Source of the DNA: an uncultured SAR86 cluster bacterium
Lineage (GTDB): Bacteria; Pseudomonadota; Gammaproteobacteria; Magnimaribacterales; AG-339-G14
Reading direction: 5' to 3'
Assembly: GCA_902522825.1 (NCBI GenBank)
Contig: CABYXE010000001.1
Location: forward strand, 186,001 to 250,000
DNA: 64,000 bases
Positions within the stretch are counted from its first letter, which is position 1, and each line of letters opens with the position of its first letter. The position numbers were made by a program, and so were the translations under genes. Below, piece after piece: positions 36,415-45,585 of this stretch. Below the pieces are notes generated by a model. It did not search any database and was not told the DNA's origin. It was given only the letters and a program-made list of their open reading frames with translations.

Positions 36415-37413
36415 TTATAAAGAATAAAAGTTCTCAGCTGATTTCATAAAAAGATAATCTTTATCTCCCTGGGAAAATTCCTTTGCCATTTTTTTAAAGG
36501 CATTCCAAATTGTTCGGTAGGAAATGGATTGTTTATCTACAGGAAAATTGCTCTCAAACATACATCTTTCGGGTCCAAAACTTTTAATAGAAAACTCATA
36601 ATATTTTTTTTGTGCTTCTATTAGTTGATCTGAGGAAGGGGGCATGGCTTGTTTATGAAATTCATATCCATTAATAGGCATCGCCAATCCACCTAACTTA
36701 GCGTAAACATTTTGATTTTTTGCTAGCTCATTAATATCTTTTTTCCATATTTCGAAAATTTCATTTTGCTTGCCTCGATAAGGGCCTATTCCCAAAGGCC
36801 CACTAAAATGATTTAAAACAATCTTAAGATTTGGGTGTTCTTTAGCTAAAAGTGTTACTTGTTTTACCTGATGATGGTATTGCCAAGCTTCAAATGACAA
36901 ATTTTTATTCTCTAGTTCATTTAAGCCCTCTGAAAATTCATCTGAAAGATAAAGGTTTTTTTGAGGATGGTGATGTGAATTATCTATTTCATCATGATGA
37001 TCCCAGCCTCCAGCGTGCCTTATTCCTTTAAAAAGGCCTTGTCCTTCTTCTAAGTGCTTTTCAAGAATTGAAGAAACGTTTTCTGAAAGTAAATCTGCAT
37101 GTCCTACAATTCCACAAATTTGAGCTTTGTCAGGTTGTTTTTTTGCTTCTAAAGAAATGTTCCTTACAAAGATAGTTTCACCAACCGGTCGTGAACTTTC
37201 ATCGCCGTCTAATAAATATTCTTGTGAGCACTCTATAAAAACAGTTTTTTTAATATTGTGACCGTCATCTGTATCTTTCCACAAGTCATCTAATAAATAA
37301 TGCAATTCTCCAGGCCATAAATGATGATGTGGATCTACGATTGGCCTCTCTGGCTCTAAAACTTCTTCTTTAACCTGATCTAGCCATGCTAAACGGTCTT
37401 CAAGAATGCTCAC
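36415..37413 (-). CDS. Amidohydrolase-2 family protein
   Basis: The 332-residue metal-dependent TIM-barrel protein has DPHHHLWP (about 23-30) as the first metal motif, FKGIRHAGGWDHHDEI, LKIVLNHFSGPLGIG with a third-strand His, and FESNFPVDKQSISY with the last metal Asp. It belongs to the PF04909 group, which contains lactonases and decarboxylases such as sulfomuconolactonase. Its role here is open. It is 1 base downstream of malate synthase G on the same strand, so both are co-transcribed. Confidence 0.82.
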   Translation of the reverse strand: MSILEDRLAWLDQVKEEVLEPERPIVDPHHHLWPGELHYLLDDLWKDTDDGHNIKKTVFIECSQEYLLDGDESSRPVGETIFVRNISLEAKKQPDKAQICGIVGHADLLSENVSSILEKHLEEGQGLFKGIRHAGGWDHHDEIDNSHHHPQKNLYLSDEFSEGLNELENKNLSFEAWQYHHQVKQVTLLAKEHPNLKIVLNHFSGPLGIGPYRGKQNEIFEIWKKDINELAKNQNVYAKLGGLAMPINGYEFHKQAMPPSSDQLIEAQKKYYEFSIKSFGPERCMFESNFPVDKQSISYRTIWNAFKKMAKEFSQGDKDYLFMKSAENFYSL

Positions 37414-37414
37414 A

Positions 37415-39580
37415 TTAAGACTTATATTCTATTCTTTTCGAATGTAAGATTGGTTCAGTATAGCCACTTGGCTGATTTCTACCTTCCAAAACTAGATCGC
37501 ATGCAGCATTAAAAGCATATCCAGAATAATCCGGTGCCATATTTTCATAGTTAGGATCGCCTTTATTTTGATCGTCAACTACTTTAGCCATTTTCTTCAT
37601 AGTTTCCACTACCTGATCTTTATTAGTAAGACCATGATGAAGCCAATTGGCTATGTGTTGACTTGAAATTCTGCAAGTTGCTCTATCTTCCATTAAACCA
37701 ACATTATTGATATCTGGAACCTTAGAACAGCCCACTCCTTGATCTACCCAACGAACGACATACCCCAATATACCTTGAGCATTATTATCTAGCTCAGCCT
37801 GAATCTCTTCAGCAGAAAGATTTTCTGGATCTTTTAATAAAGGGATTTCCAGAATATCTTCTAAACTAGCCTTTGCTCTTTTTGTTAAATCTTCTTGAAC
37901 CGAAGGAACATTTAATTGGTGATAATGCAACGCATGCAAAGTAGCAGCCGTTGGGGATGGAACCCATGCACAATCTGCTCCTGCTTCAGGATGCATAGTT
38001 TTTGTTTCATACATATTTAGCATTTCATCAGGCATCGGCCACATTCCTTTTCCAATTTGAGCTTTACCTTTGAATCCAGTTTCCAATCCAGTGTCTACAT
38101 TCCAATCTTCGTAAGCACTTATCCATGGTTGTTGTTTCATTTCAGATTTTTTAATGAAAGGCCCAGCTTCCATACTCGTATGGATTTCATCGCCAGTTCT
38201 ATCCAAGAATCCAGTATTAATAAATATCACTCTGTCTTTAGCAACCTTAATACATTCTTTTAAATTGACGGTTGTTCTTCTTTCCTCATCCATGATGCCG
38301 ACTTTTACTGTCAAAGGATCTAGGCCTACTGCTTTTTCTACTGCTGCAAATAAATCACATGTTAATTCTACTTCTTCTGGGCCATGCATCTTAGGTTTAA
38401 CAATATAAATACTTTTAGCTCTGCTATTTGATAGTTCTCCTGAAGAAAGTACATCGTGTTTTCCTATTGCAATAGTAAACATAGCATCCATGATGCCCTC
38501 AAAAACTTCTTCATTGTTAGCATCTAAAATTCCTGGATTTTTCATCAAGTGTCCAACATTTCTGACGAGCATAGTGCTTCTTCCAGGAAGAGAGAAAGTG
38601 TTTCCAATTAAATCAGTGTACTCTCTGTCTTTATTGAGAGTTCTTGTTAAAGATTGACCATTTTTTGAAAACGTTTCTGATAAATCTCCTTTCATCAAGC
38701 CAAGCCAATTTCCATAGACTTCAGCCTTATCAATTCCATCTACTGCAGCAACAGAATCTTCACAATCTTGAATTGTTGTTATTGCGCTTTCAACCAAGAC
38801 ATCCTTTACTCCCGCCGGATCATCACTACCGATAGAGTCATTTCTATCTATTTGAATTTCTAAGTGCAATAGATTATTTTTAAGCAAAATTCCTGAAGGA
38901 TTTTCAGTTGAGCCTACATAACCGATAAACTTTGAATCATCTTCGATAGTAGTTTGAGTCTGATCAGCTAATGTAATTTGCAATTTACCGTCAAAAATTT
39001 GAAACGCAGTAATATCTTTATAAGAACCCTGAGTTAGAGGGATATTCTCATCTAAGAATTTTTTTGAAAATTCAATAACTTTTGCCCCTCTTTTTGGATT
39101 ATAAGCTCCGGCTTTTTCAGCACCATCTTCTTCAGAAATCACATCAGTTCCATAAAGTGCATCGTATAAACTTCCCCACCTTGCGTTTGCTGCATTTAAA
39201 GCAAATCTAGCATTCATAACTGGCACTACAAGCTGAGGACCGGCTATAGAAGATATTTCTGGATCAACGTTTTGTGTTTCTATGGAAAAGTCTTCTGGTT
39301 CATTTAATAGATATCCTATTTCTTTTAAAAATTTTTTATATTCGGCTTTATCAATTGACTTGCTTTTATTGTTTAGGTGCCATTCATCAATACTTTTTTG
39401 CAGATCTTCTCTTTTTTCAAGTAACGCTTTATTTCTAGGAGTAAATTCTTCTATTATTTTTTCAAAACTTACCCAGAAACTTTCAGGCTCAATATCTATT
39501 CCTACACAAACTTTTTTATTGATTAAGTCGTCTAATTCTTTAGCTACTTTTAGAGAACCATGATTTATATATTCAGTCAT
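37415..39580 (-). CDS. glcB: Malate synthase G
   Basis: The 721-residue monomeric enzyme condenses glyoxylate with acetyl-CoA to malate. Length and segments fit the G isoform: [91 protein letters not shown] and [20 protein letters not shown]. The Arg of DEERRT and the Asp in the last block are the known catalytic region. No isocitrate lyase is in the window, so it may serve glyoxylate made from glycolate or purines. It leads a two-gene unit with the amidohydrolase. Confidence 0.97.
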   Translation of the reverse strand: MTEYINHGSLKVAKELDDLINKKVCVGIDIEPESFWVSFEKIIEEFTPRNKALLEKREDLQKSIDEWHLNNKSKSIDKAEYKKFLKEIGYLLNEPEDFSIETQNVDPEISSIAGPQLVVPVMNARFALNAANARWGSLYDALYGTDVISEEDGAEKAGAYNPKRGAKVIEFSKKFLDENIPLTQGSYKDITAFQIFDGKLQITLADQTQTTIEDDSKFIGYVGSTENPSGILLKNNLLHLEIQIDRNDSIGSDDPAGVKDVLVESAITTIQDCEDSVAAVDGIDKAEVYGNWLGLMKGDLSETFSKNGQSLTRTLNKDREYTDLIGNTFSLPGRSTMLVRNVGHLMKNPGILDANNEEVFEGIMDAMFTIAIGKHDVLSSGELSNSRAKSIYIVKPKMHGPEEVELTCDLFAAVEKAVGLDPLTVKVGIMDEERRTTVNLKECIKVAKDRVIFINTGFLDRTGDEIHTSMEAGPFIKKSEMKQQPWISAYEDWNVDTGLETGFKGKAQIGKGMWPMPDEMLNMYETKTMHPEAGADCAWVPSPTAATLHALHYHQLNVPSVQEDLTKRAKASLEDILEIPLLKDPENLSAEEIQAELDNNAQGILGYVVRWVDQGVGCSKVPDINNVGLMEDRATCRISSQHIANWLHHGLTNKDQVVETMKKMAKVVDDQNKGDPNYENMAPDYSGYAFNAACDLVLEGRNQPSGYTEPILHSKRIEYKS

Positions 39581-39646
39581 AATATTTTTATATTGATTTA
39601 AGGAAAGATAATTCTAGCAGATGTTTTCAGCTTATAATTACTAAAA

Positions 39647-40771
39647 ATGAATTTAGAAAACTTAACAAAACAACTTATTCAAATCGAATCTATATCGCCA
39701 AATGATGCAGGTTGTTTTGATATTTTGGAATCCGAATTAAAAGAAATGAATTTTTCTTGCGAAAGAATAAGTTATAAAAATGTTGAAAATCTTTATGCTG
39801 TAATAGGATCTCAAGGTCCTACTTTATGTTTTTTGGGCCATACAGATGTTGTTCCGACTGGTCCTGAAGATCAATGGACTCATCCTCCTTTTAGCGGAGA
39901 AACTCATGATGATCATATTTACGGCAGAGGAGCTGCTGATATGAAAGGAAATATTTGTGCTTTCATAGAAGCATTAGATGCTTTCTTAAAAACAGAAAAG
40001 TTGGACTATAGAATAGCAGTACTTCTTACTAGTAACGAAGAAGGCACTCCTGAAGACGGCTTTATTGATGAGCTATTAGAAGAATTAAAAGCTAGAGGAG
40101 AAACTATAGATTACTGTTTAGTAGGAGAGCCGTCTTCTTCATTAAAAATAGCAGATACTATAAGAATTGGAAGAAGAGGTTCATTGAGTGGGAAATTAAA
40201 AATAATAGGAAAGCAAGGTCATATAGCTTACCCGGAAAAAATAATTAACCCTATTTTTTTAGTTACAGATCTAATAAAAATTCTAAAAGAAAAAAAGTGG
40301 GATTCAGGAAATGAACATTTCCAACCAACTTCTTTTCAAATATCAAATATAAATTCTGGAACAGGAGCTGGAAATATAGTTCCTGGTGAATTAATTATGG
40401 ATTTTAATTTTAGATTTTGTTCAGAATCTAGCAGTGAAGATTTAATAAGCAGTTTTGAAGAAATACTTAATTCTTTAGATTTAAATTTCGAGTTGGATTG
40501 GTCATTGAGTGGAAATCCATTTTTAACTACAAAGGACTTTTTTATTAAAAAAATAATTTCAGCAATTAAAAATGTAACTGGTAAGGAGCCCTTAATTAAT
40601 AATGGTGGTGGTACATCCGATGGAAGGTTTATGACTGCTATGAATGCAGAAATTGTTGAGCTAGGCCCTCTTAATGAATCAATTCATAAGATTGATGAAA
40701 ACGTATCCTTAGCCGATTTGAAAACGCTTAGAGATATTTATATAAATTTATTGAAAAATTTATCTACTTAA
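39647..40771 (+). CDS. dapE: Succinyl-diaminopimelate desuccinylase
   Basis: The 374-residue M20A zinc peptidase hydrolyses N-succinyl-diaminopimelate in lysine and peptidoglycan synthesis. The metal site is FLGHTDVVPTG with His65 and Asp67, then GRGAADMKGN with Asp98, TSNEEGTPEDG with the Glu pair, VGEPSS and, at the end, NNGGGTSDGRFM, which is specific to DapE. The length is normal. The stop overlaps a convergent enoyl-CoA hydratase by 8 bases. It is divergent from malate synthase, 66 bases away. Confidence 0.94.
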   Translation: MNLENLTKQLIQIESISPNDAGCFDILESELKEMNFSCERISYKNVENLYAVIGSQGPTLCFLGHTDVVPTGPEDQWTHPPFSGETHDDHIYGRGAADMKGNICAFIEALDAFLKTEKLDYRIAVLLTSNEEGTPEDGFIDELLEELKARGETIDYCLVGEPSSSLKIADTIRIGRRGSLSGKLKIIGKQGHIAYPEKIINPIFLVTDLIKILKEKKWDSGNEHFQPTSFQISNINSGTGAGNIVPGELIMDFNFRFCSESSSEDLISSFEEILNSLDLNFELDWSLSGNPFLTTKDFFIKKIISAIKNVTGKEPLINNGGGTSDGRFMTAMNAEIVELGPLNESIHKIDENVSLADLKTLRDIYINLLKNLST

Positions 40772-41570
40772 GATTTCTAAAATTAGGCTTACGCTTTTCT
40801 AAAAAAGCCATTATTCCTTCTTTAAAAGGAGGAGCATCACATAAAATTCTTTGAGTTTTAGTTTCATATTCTAGCTGATCATCCAGAGTTGAAACCAAAG
40901 CGTTATCATGCGAATGCACTATAGCTTTCAACCCTTCAATTGCTCCATCTGCCATTTGAGATGCAATTTTCATGGCTTCTTTCATCAAATCTTCATCTGA
41001 GAATGTTTTCCATAATAGTCCCCACTCTTCAGCTTTTTCGGCTGATAGATCTTCTCCCAGCATTGCCAATCCATTTGCTCTAGCTCTCGATAAGAGGTTT
41101 GGAACGAACCAAGATGCTCCAACATCAGAAATAATACCAAGCTGATTTCCAAAAACTAATTTAAACTTGGCTGACTTTGAGGCGATTATTATATCCCCAC
41201 TTAAAGCAAGCCCAGCGCCGCCTCCAGCAGCAACCCCATTTATCGCATTAACGACAGGTTTTGGACAATTTACTATCTTTTTAATCATGGGATTCAACCC
41301 TATGATCATGCTATTTGCTGCAGATTCTCCAGCAGACCATCCTGGTTCACCAGGCCACCCGCCGCCAGTTAAATCAGCTCCGGAACAAAACCCTCTTCCT
41401 TCTCCTGTTAAAATGACTGATCTAATATTATCGTTTGAACTCGCTTCGTCAAAAGCAGAAATAACTCCCAATACAAGGTCGTAGTTAAGACTATTCAAAC
41501 TTTCAGGCCTGTTCAGCGTAACGGTCAAAACTCCATTTTCACTCACTTCTCTTTTTACAACATTTTCCAT
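40764..41570 (-). CDS. Enoyl-CoA hydratase family protein
   Basis: The 268-residue crotonase-fold protein has VILTGEGRGFCSGADLTGGG (about 50-69) and VVNAINGVAAGGGAGLALSGD (about 102-122), the two oxyanion-hole loops. The Gly-rich insert GGWPGEPGWSAGES and the VGASWFVPNLL segment resemble the PaaG-like isomerase/hydratase group. It lies 2 bases after the flavin monooxygenase gene, so the two are co-transcribed. Substrate unknown; beta-oxidation or aromatic-ring pathways are both possible. Confidence 0.87.
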   Translation of the reverse strand: MENVVKREVSENGVLTVTLNRPESLNSLNYDLVLGVISAFDEASSNDNIRSVILTGEGRGFCSGADLTGGGWPGEPGWSAGESAANSMIIGLNPMIKKIVNCPKPVVNAINGVAAGGGAGLALSGDIIIASKSAKFKLVFGNQLGIISDVGASWFVPNLLSRARANGLAMLGEDLSAEKAEEWGLLWKTFSDEDLMKEAMKIASQMADGAIEGLKAIVHSHDNALVSTLDDQLEYETKTQRILCDAPPFKEGIMAFLEKRKPNFRNLK

Positions 41571-41572
41571 TT

Positions 41573-42799
41573 TTAAACCTCTAATTTTACTTTGGTGAAA
41601 CCTTTTGAAATTTTAACAAATTCTTTATCTACAATTCTATTCATTATTCTAAATTTAAATATGAATTTAATTATCGGCAATAATAAATCTATAAGAAATT
41701 TATTTACCAAAATAAATTTTGGTGGCCTTGATTGAATTTGTTGTACTTGCTTAACCTCAATCAGTCTTTCTTTTTCTATCTGATCAAATGCAAAATCAAG
41801 ATCAGAATTAGAAAGTTTTTTACTGTTAAATAAAGGAAGTAAATAATTCGCACACACAACAGCATCCCGCAGCGCGATGTTTAAACCCTGACCTCCGACA
41901 GCATTCATGGTATGCGCTGCGTCACCTAATAATAAGGCGCCTTGTTTATTCCATTTTTTTACTCGGTCAAGAGTCATTTTCAAAACAAAAGGGTCTGAAA
42001 TTTCATTGTTATCTAAACAAAATTGAAGATGTTTGGAAAAGTCTTTAGGTGATTTATCTTTTATAAATTTAATCCATTTTTCTTTTCCTTGTTGTTTTAA
42101 TTCACCATATGATCCAGATGGTATTACCCACCCGACCTGCATTTTTTCATCATAAACAGCTACGCAAACAAGCATAGAATTTGGAAACAAGCTAAAAAAC
42201 GCATGCGAACCAGGAAAAGCTCTTTCAGGATATGGTATTTTGAACCACAAAACATCTGACGGTTGATGATAATTTTTTACGGAAAAATTTAACTTTCTTC
42301 GAACCATAGAACTTCTTCCATCGAAACCTATAACCACCCTTGCCTTGACATCAATTTCTTCATTAGAACCAGATATTTTTACTCCACAAACTCTGTTATT
42401 TTCGTAGATTAAGTCTTGGCCTTTATATCCTCTATAGAAGCTGAAGTTTTTATAATCTGATGATTTCTCAATTACTTTTTCTAGTAATTGAGGTTGCGAT
42501 ACCCAGCGAAATTCGCCATTTTCAATAAAATCGGGTTCTGGGTTGGCAATTAAAGTTCCTTTATAAAAAATATTAAACTTGTTTACTGTTCTATATTTAA
42601 TATTTTCAGTATCTATATCAATACCAATTTGATCTAAAACTTCCTTGCCGCTAGGCATAAGAGCTTCTCCTCTAAACTCCTTAGAAAAATCTTTTTGTCG
42701 TTCTATTAAAGCTACTTTGACGCCTCTAGAAGCAAAAATATTTGCTAATGTGGCTCCACCAGGACCACCGCCAACTATTGCTATATCAAAAACATCCAT
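41573..42799 (-). CDS. FAD-dependent monooxygenase (PHBH/UbiH-like)
   Basis: The 408-residue flavoprotein begins IAIVGGGPGGATLANIFASR (7-26), the dinucleotide fold, and has KARVVIGFDGRSSMVR, the DG motif, and LLGDAAHTMNAVGGQGLNIALRD, the GD motif that binds the FAD ribityl chain. RGEALMPSGKEVLDQIGI is usual in the hydroxylases of the para-hydroxybenzoate group. The C-terminus is amphipathic and might touch the membrane. It may hydroxylate an aromatic or isoprenoid compound. It is divergent from alternative oxidase, with an intergenic region of 124 bases containing repeated inverted motifs. Confidence 0.83.
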   Translation of the reverse strand: MDVFDIAIVGGGPGGATLANIFASRGVKVALIERQKDFSKEFRGEALMPSGKEVLDQIGIDIDTENIKYRTVNKFNIFYKGTLIANPEPDFIENGEFRWVSQPQLLEKVIEKSSDYKNFSFYRGYKGQDLIYENNRVCGVKISGSNEEIDVKARVVIGFDGRSSMVRRKLNFSVKNYHQPSDVLWFKIPYPERAFPGSHAFFSLFPNSMLVCVAVYDEKMQVGWVIPSGSYGELKQQGKEKWIKFIKDKSPKDFSKHLQFCLDNNEISDPFVLKMTLDRVKKWNKQGALLLGDAAHTMNAVGGQGLNIALRDAVVCANYLLPLFNSKKLSNSDLDFAFDQIEKERLIEVKQVQQIQSRPPKFILVNKFLIDLLLPIIKFIFKFRIMNRIVDKEFVKISKGFTKVKLEV

Positions 42800-42813
42800 T
42801 AGAGCAGGTTAAC

Positions 42814-42908
42814 ACTTCTTAAATAAAAGTTCTGTAAATGAAACTTATTACTTAAAAGAATATATAACTAATAATTATGACATAATCCTTAACTTCTAAA
42901 TAAAAGTT
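42814..42908. promoter_or_regulatory. Repeated AACTT/AAGTT elements between aox and the flavin monooxygenase gene
   Basis: ACTTCTTAAATAAAAGTT (42814-42831) recurs as ACTTCTAAATAAAAGTT (42892-42908). Each copy has outer arms ACTT and AAGT that are inverted; a further AACTT half lies at 42842-42846. The second copy ends in the likely aox -10 box (TATATA, 42908-42913). They look like an operator for a dimeric regulator, but A/T-rich sequence makes chance similarity easy. Confidence 0.4.
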
Positions 42909-42923
42909 ATATATAGTTTTCCC

Positions 42924-43571
42924 ATGTTAAGCAGAGATGAGATACCAAATAATTTTGATTCAAATTTAAATCAAAGAACCCAGGTTCATTTACAGCCTGA
43001 AAGTATTTCAGATAGTGTGGCTCTTTTTATAACTAGATCTTTAAGATTTTTTGCTGACACTTTTTTTAAAAAAAGATATGGTCACAGAGCCGTTGTTTTA
43101 GAAACAATCGCTGCTGTCCCGGGTATGGTTGGCGGCATGTTAGCGCATTTCAAGTCTTTGAGAAAAATGATTGATGATGGAGACTTTATCAAAGAGCTTT
43201 TAGAAGAAGCTGATAATGAAAGAATGCATTTAATGACTTTTATTGCTATTGCAAAGCCTTCTGCTTTCGAGAGATTTATTATTATGGCTGGTCAATTCTT
43301 ATTTGGAGCTTTCTACACAATCTTATACATTTTTTTCAAAAGAACAGCCCATAGGATGGTTGGTTATTTTGAAGAAGAAGCAGTTTTTTCGTATACGGAA
43401 TATTTAAATGAAATAGATTCTGGAAAGATACCTAATACCCCCGCTCCTGAAGTAGCTATAAATTATTGGGGATTAGATAAAAGTGCAACCTTAAGAGAAG
43501 TTATAGAAGTTATACGTGACGACGAAGCTGGACACAGAGATAGAAATCACGCTATAGCAGATTCTTTTTAA
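42924..43571 (+). CDS. aox: Alternative oxidase (cyanide-insensitive quinol oxidase)
   Basis: The 215-residue membrane-bound di-iron enzyme oxidises ubiquinol and reduces oxygen to water without proton pumping. The iron ligands are visible: Glu60 in VLETIA, Glu99 and His102 in NERMHL, one of Glu150-152 in GYFEEEAVFSY, and Glu201 and His204 in RDDEAGHRDRNH. TAHRMVGY and VPGMVGGM are family segments. It is short at the N-terminus (no mitochondrial leader, as expected). The ATG has no Shine-Dalgarno sequence and lies about 10 bases after TATATA, so a very short or absent leader is possible. Confidence 0.96.
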   Translation: MLSRDEIPNNFDSNLNQRTQVHLQPESISDSVALFITRSLRFFADTFFKKRYGHRAVVLETIAAVPGMVGGMLAHFKSLRKMIDDGDFIKELLEEADNERMHLMTFIAIAKPSAFERFIIMAGQFLFGAFYTILYIFFKRTAHRMVGYFEEEAVFSYTEYLNEIDSGKIPNTPAPEVAINYWGLDKSATLREVIEVIRDDEAGHRDRNHAIADSF

Positions 43572-43575
43572 AAAA

Positions 43576-44511
43576 TTATCTTATTGCAATAGGATTAACA
43601 ATCATTTGAACGGCTCCCCTCACCTTCGCTGGACCAAGTATAAACAAAAATTCATTTACTTTATCTTCAGCTAATTCTCCTGTATTCATGGCCTCCAAAA
43701 TATATATACCATTATCCTTTAATAAGATTGGATGGACTGGAAAAGGTTCTCTTTCGTCCATAACCGGAACAACGTCTAAAGACCAAGTATCAGCTCCAAC
43801 GGCGATGACCTCTTTTTCTGCAAGAAACAAAGCAACATCTGGCATCATTCCTGGAGCTCCTGCTCCCCACTCTTTTGGTTCACTTAAAAGTTTTGCTTCT
43901 GTCCATCCAGTATGAAATAAAACTACATCTCCTTTCTTAACTGAAATTTTTTGATTGTTCATGGCTTTTTTTACGTCTTCAAGATCAAAAGTATCCCCCA
44001 TATCTAGATAAGGTACTTCGAAAAAGTCAGCCATATTAATTAAAACACCCCTAGCTACCAAAGGAGGAATTTTTTCTATGCCAAGTTTAGTTAAGCCAGT
44101 AATTTGTGCAAAATCCTTTCCTTCATAGCAATTATAAAATATTCCCTCTGGAGAACCTATGTGACCTAATCCATCAATTTGTGACCCCACCCCAAACCAA
44201 CCATTAAAAATATCATCATTAGCAGCTAGATTTGGATAAACATCTTTACCAGCTCCGTATTGCTGAAAAGGCTGAACTATAGTTAGTTCTATTGATCTTG
44301 GAGGATATGCAGGTGTGTCTTTGTCTATTATTAAGCCAAGACTATAAGTTTTACCTTTTGTAATTAATTTAGATGCTTTTAAAACGGATTCAGAACTTAT
44401 CAAATTAGCGTTTCCAATTTCATCATCTTCTCCCCATTTACTCTTAACACAACCTTCTGAAAAACTAAAAGTTGAAAATATAATAAAAATAAAAGCGTAT
44501 AAAAATTTCAT
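43576..44511 (-). CDS. Cyclase-family metallo-hydrolase (kynurenine-formamidase-like), exported
   Basis: The 311-residue protein has a signal peptide (about 1-20, FLYAFIFIIFSTFSFSEG). The cyclase fold is shown by DGLGHIGSPEG (replacing the HxGTHxDAPxH-type metal motif), VLINMADFFEV, GDVVLFHTGW with the Asp and His, VAVGADTWSLDV and the final PVRGAxQMIVNPIAIR. Members hydrolyse formamides or lactone-like compounds, often with Mn or Zn. The metal motif is divergent (second His replaced), so substrate is uncertain. The ATG lies 16 bases behind tRNA-Gly(GCC) with a GGAG between. Confidence 0.78.
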   Translation of the reverse strand: MKFLYAFIFIIFSTFSFSEGCVKSKWGEDDEIGNANLISSESVLKASKLITKGKTYSLGLIIDKDTPAYPPRSIELTIVQPFQQYGAGKDVYPNLAANDDIFNGWFGVGSQIDGLGHIGSPEGIFYNCYEGKDFAQITGLTKLGIEKIPPLVARGVLINMADFFEVPYLDMGDTFDLEDVKKAMNNQKISVKKGDVVLFHTGWTEAKLLSEPKEWGAGAPGMMPDVALFLAEKEVIAVGADTWSLDVVPVMDEREPFPVHPILLKDNGIYILEAMNTGELAEDKVNEFLFILGPAKVRGAVQMIVNPIAIR

Positions 44512-44527
44512 TTTTCTCCAAAAAAAA

Positions 44528-44603
44528 TGGAGCGATTGACGGGGTTCGAACCCGTGGCCTCGACCTTGGCAAGGTCGCGCTCTACCAGCTGAGCTACAAT
44601 CGC
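44528..44603 (-). tRNA. tRNA-Gly(GCC)
   Basis: The 76-base minus-strand cloverleaf has acceptor GCGATTG with CAATCGC, D-arm GCTCAGCTGGTAGAGC, anticodon arm CGACC/GGTCG with anticodon GCC, and T-arm GGGTTCGAACCCC with encoded CCA. The cyclase-family ATG is 16 bases downstream with no terminator between. Confidence 0.97.
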
Positions 44604-44693
44604 ATTGAAAGGTTAATTTACATCAATTTAAAGATGACAAACAATAGTTTTGTTAAATTATATTAATTATGTTACCAGTATAAAAAAATAATT

Positions 44694-44720
44694 TTGACGT
44701 AATCTCTTTTTTTTTATAAA
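44694..44720 (+). promoter_or_regulatory. Promoter for the candidate small RNA next to proteorhodopsin
   Basis: TTGACG (44694-44699, five of six) and TATAAA (44715-44720, five of six) on the plus strand are separated by 15 bases, slightly short of the ideal 17. Initiation would be near 44728. Confidence 0.4.
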
Positions 44721-44727
44721 TTGAGGT

Positions 44728-44806
44728 CTGCTTCTTGAGTCTTGGGGGAGAATCTCAAGAAGCTCTTAGAATAAAAAAAACCCCAGCGAAAGCTGGGGTT
44801 TTTTTT
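44728..44806 (+). ncRNA. Candidate small RNA between tRNA-Gly and proteorhodopsin
   Basis: The roughly 80-base plus-strand unit holds a 9-bp perfect hairpin (CTTCTTGAG 44731-44739 with CTCAAGAAG 44754-44762) around a 14-base loop rich in G (TCTTGGGGGAGAAT), then an A run, then a 7-bp terminator hairpin with eight T residues. It is antisense to nothing coding, and ends 12 bases before the proteorhodopsin stop codon. No open frame of interest lies in it. The hairpin plus G-rich loop plus terminator resembles a base-pairing small RNA, but expression is not shown. Confidence 0.45.
44772..44806. terminator. Bidirectional terminator downstream of proteorhodopsin
   Basis: CCCCAGC (44781-44787) pairs with GCTGGGG (44792-44798) around GAAA, with nine A residues before and eight T residues after. 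Both strands therefore show a stem followed by a T run; it can stop proteorhodopsin on the minus strand and the candidate small RNA on the plus strand. Confidence 0.92.
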
Positions 44807-44817
44807 GCTTTTAAATA

Positions 44818-45516
44818 TTAAGCAGTCTGAGAATCAGCTTTTGCTGCCGCCCATATTGCTAAACCAAACGCAGTTTTATTAATTAAATCTGCAAGGTTAT
44901 AAATAATATTCAATGAATTAGCATCTACTCCACCTTCTGAGAAATACCCTATGGCATAACCTATCGGGTAAATTGCCCAACCAACAGTAACAATCCATTT
45001 GATTGTGTTAAACGCTTGTTGACTTGCTGCATTTCCACTTGAAGCATTAGCTGCAGCTGTTTCTCCAAGAAAGATTTCATAAATAATGTAAAGCCAAGCA
45101 ACCATTCCGATTACAAAACCTACAGTTACATTCATTAATCCAGTTTCTCCAAGATAACCAAAGACCAACATCACGATTGATGCTATTAAAAGTCTCCAGA
45201 ATATAGCAGCGCTTACTGCAGTTACAGCAGCAATAACTAAATAAAATTCAATAATTTGAAGTGGCACTGTTATGAGCCAGTCAATATATCTGTATACAGT
45301 TGGAGTATCTCCCATAACAACCCATACTTCTCTCATGTATAAGTAATGCCAGAAAGCTACACCAGTTACTAATCCAGCAACAGTCATCGATGTTTTCCAC
45401 TTGCCTTTAACGTCTGATCTTTCTATGAAGAAAAACACAGTTGAAGCAAGCATAATCGCTGTCGCCAACCAAAATGAAATACCAACATAATCGTTAGTAG
45501 CTAATATATTATCCAT
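44818..45516 (-). CDS. Proteorhodopsin, blue-absorbing type
   Basis: The 232-residue seven-helix retinal protein pumps protons out on illumination. RYIDWLITVPLQIIEFYLV (76-94) contains the proton acceptor Asp79 (Asp97 of green proteorhodopsin), the donor Glu90 (Glu108) and Gln87 at the tuning position 105, which gives blue absorption; green forms have Leu or Met. His57 in FWHYLYMRE corresponds to His75. The Schiff-base Lys214 is in ADLINKTAFGL. The N-terminus lacks an obvious cleaved signal peptide. It has a near-consensus promoter, a 63-base leader and a strong GGGGAGG ribosome-binding site. No retinal synthesis gene is nearby. Confidence 0.97.
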   Translation of the reverse strand: MDNILATNDYVGISFWLATAIMLASTVFFFIERSDVKGKWKTSMTVAGLVTGVAFWHYLYMREVWVVMGDTPTVYRYIDWLITVPLQIIEFYLVIAAVTAVSAAIFWRLLIASIVMLVFGYLGETGLMNVTVGFVIGMVAWLYIIYEIFLGETAAANASSGNAASQQAFNTIKWIVTVGWAIYPIGYAIGYFSEGGVDANSLNIIYNLADLINKTAFGLAIWAAAKADSQTA

Positions 45517-45585
45517 AAAACCTCCCCGTTTTATATCTGTAAAATCCTTTTTAAAATATTCTCAGTCTTTAATATATAACAGTTT

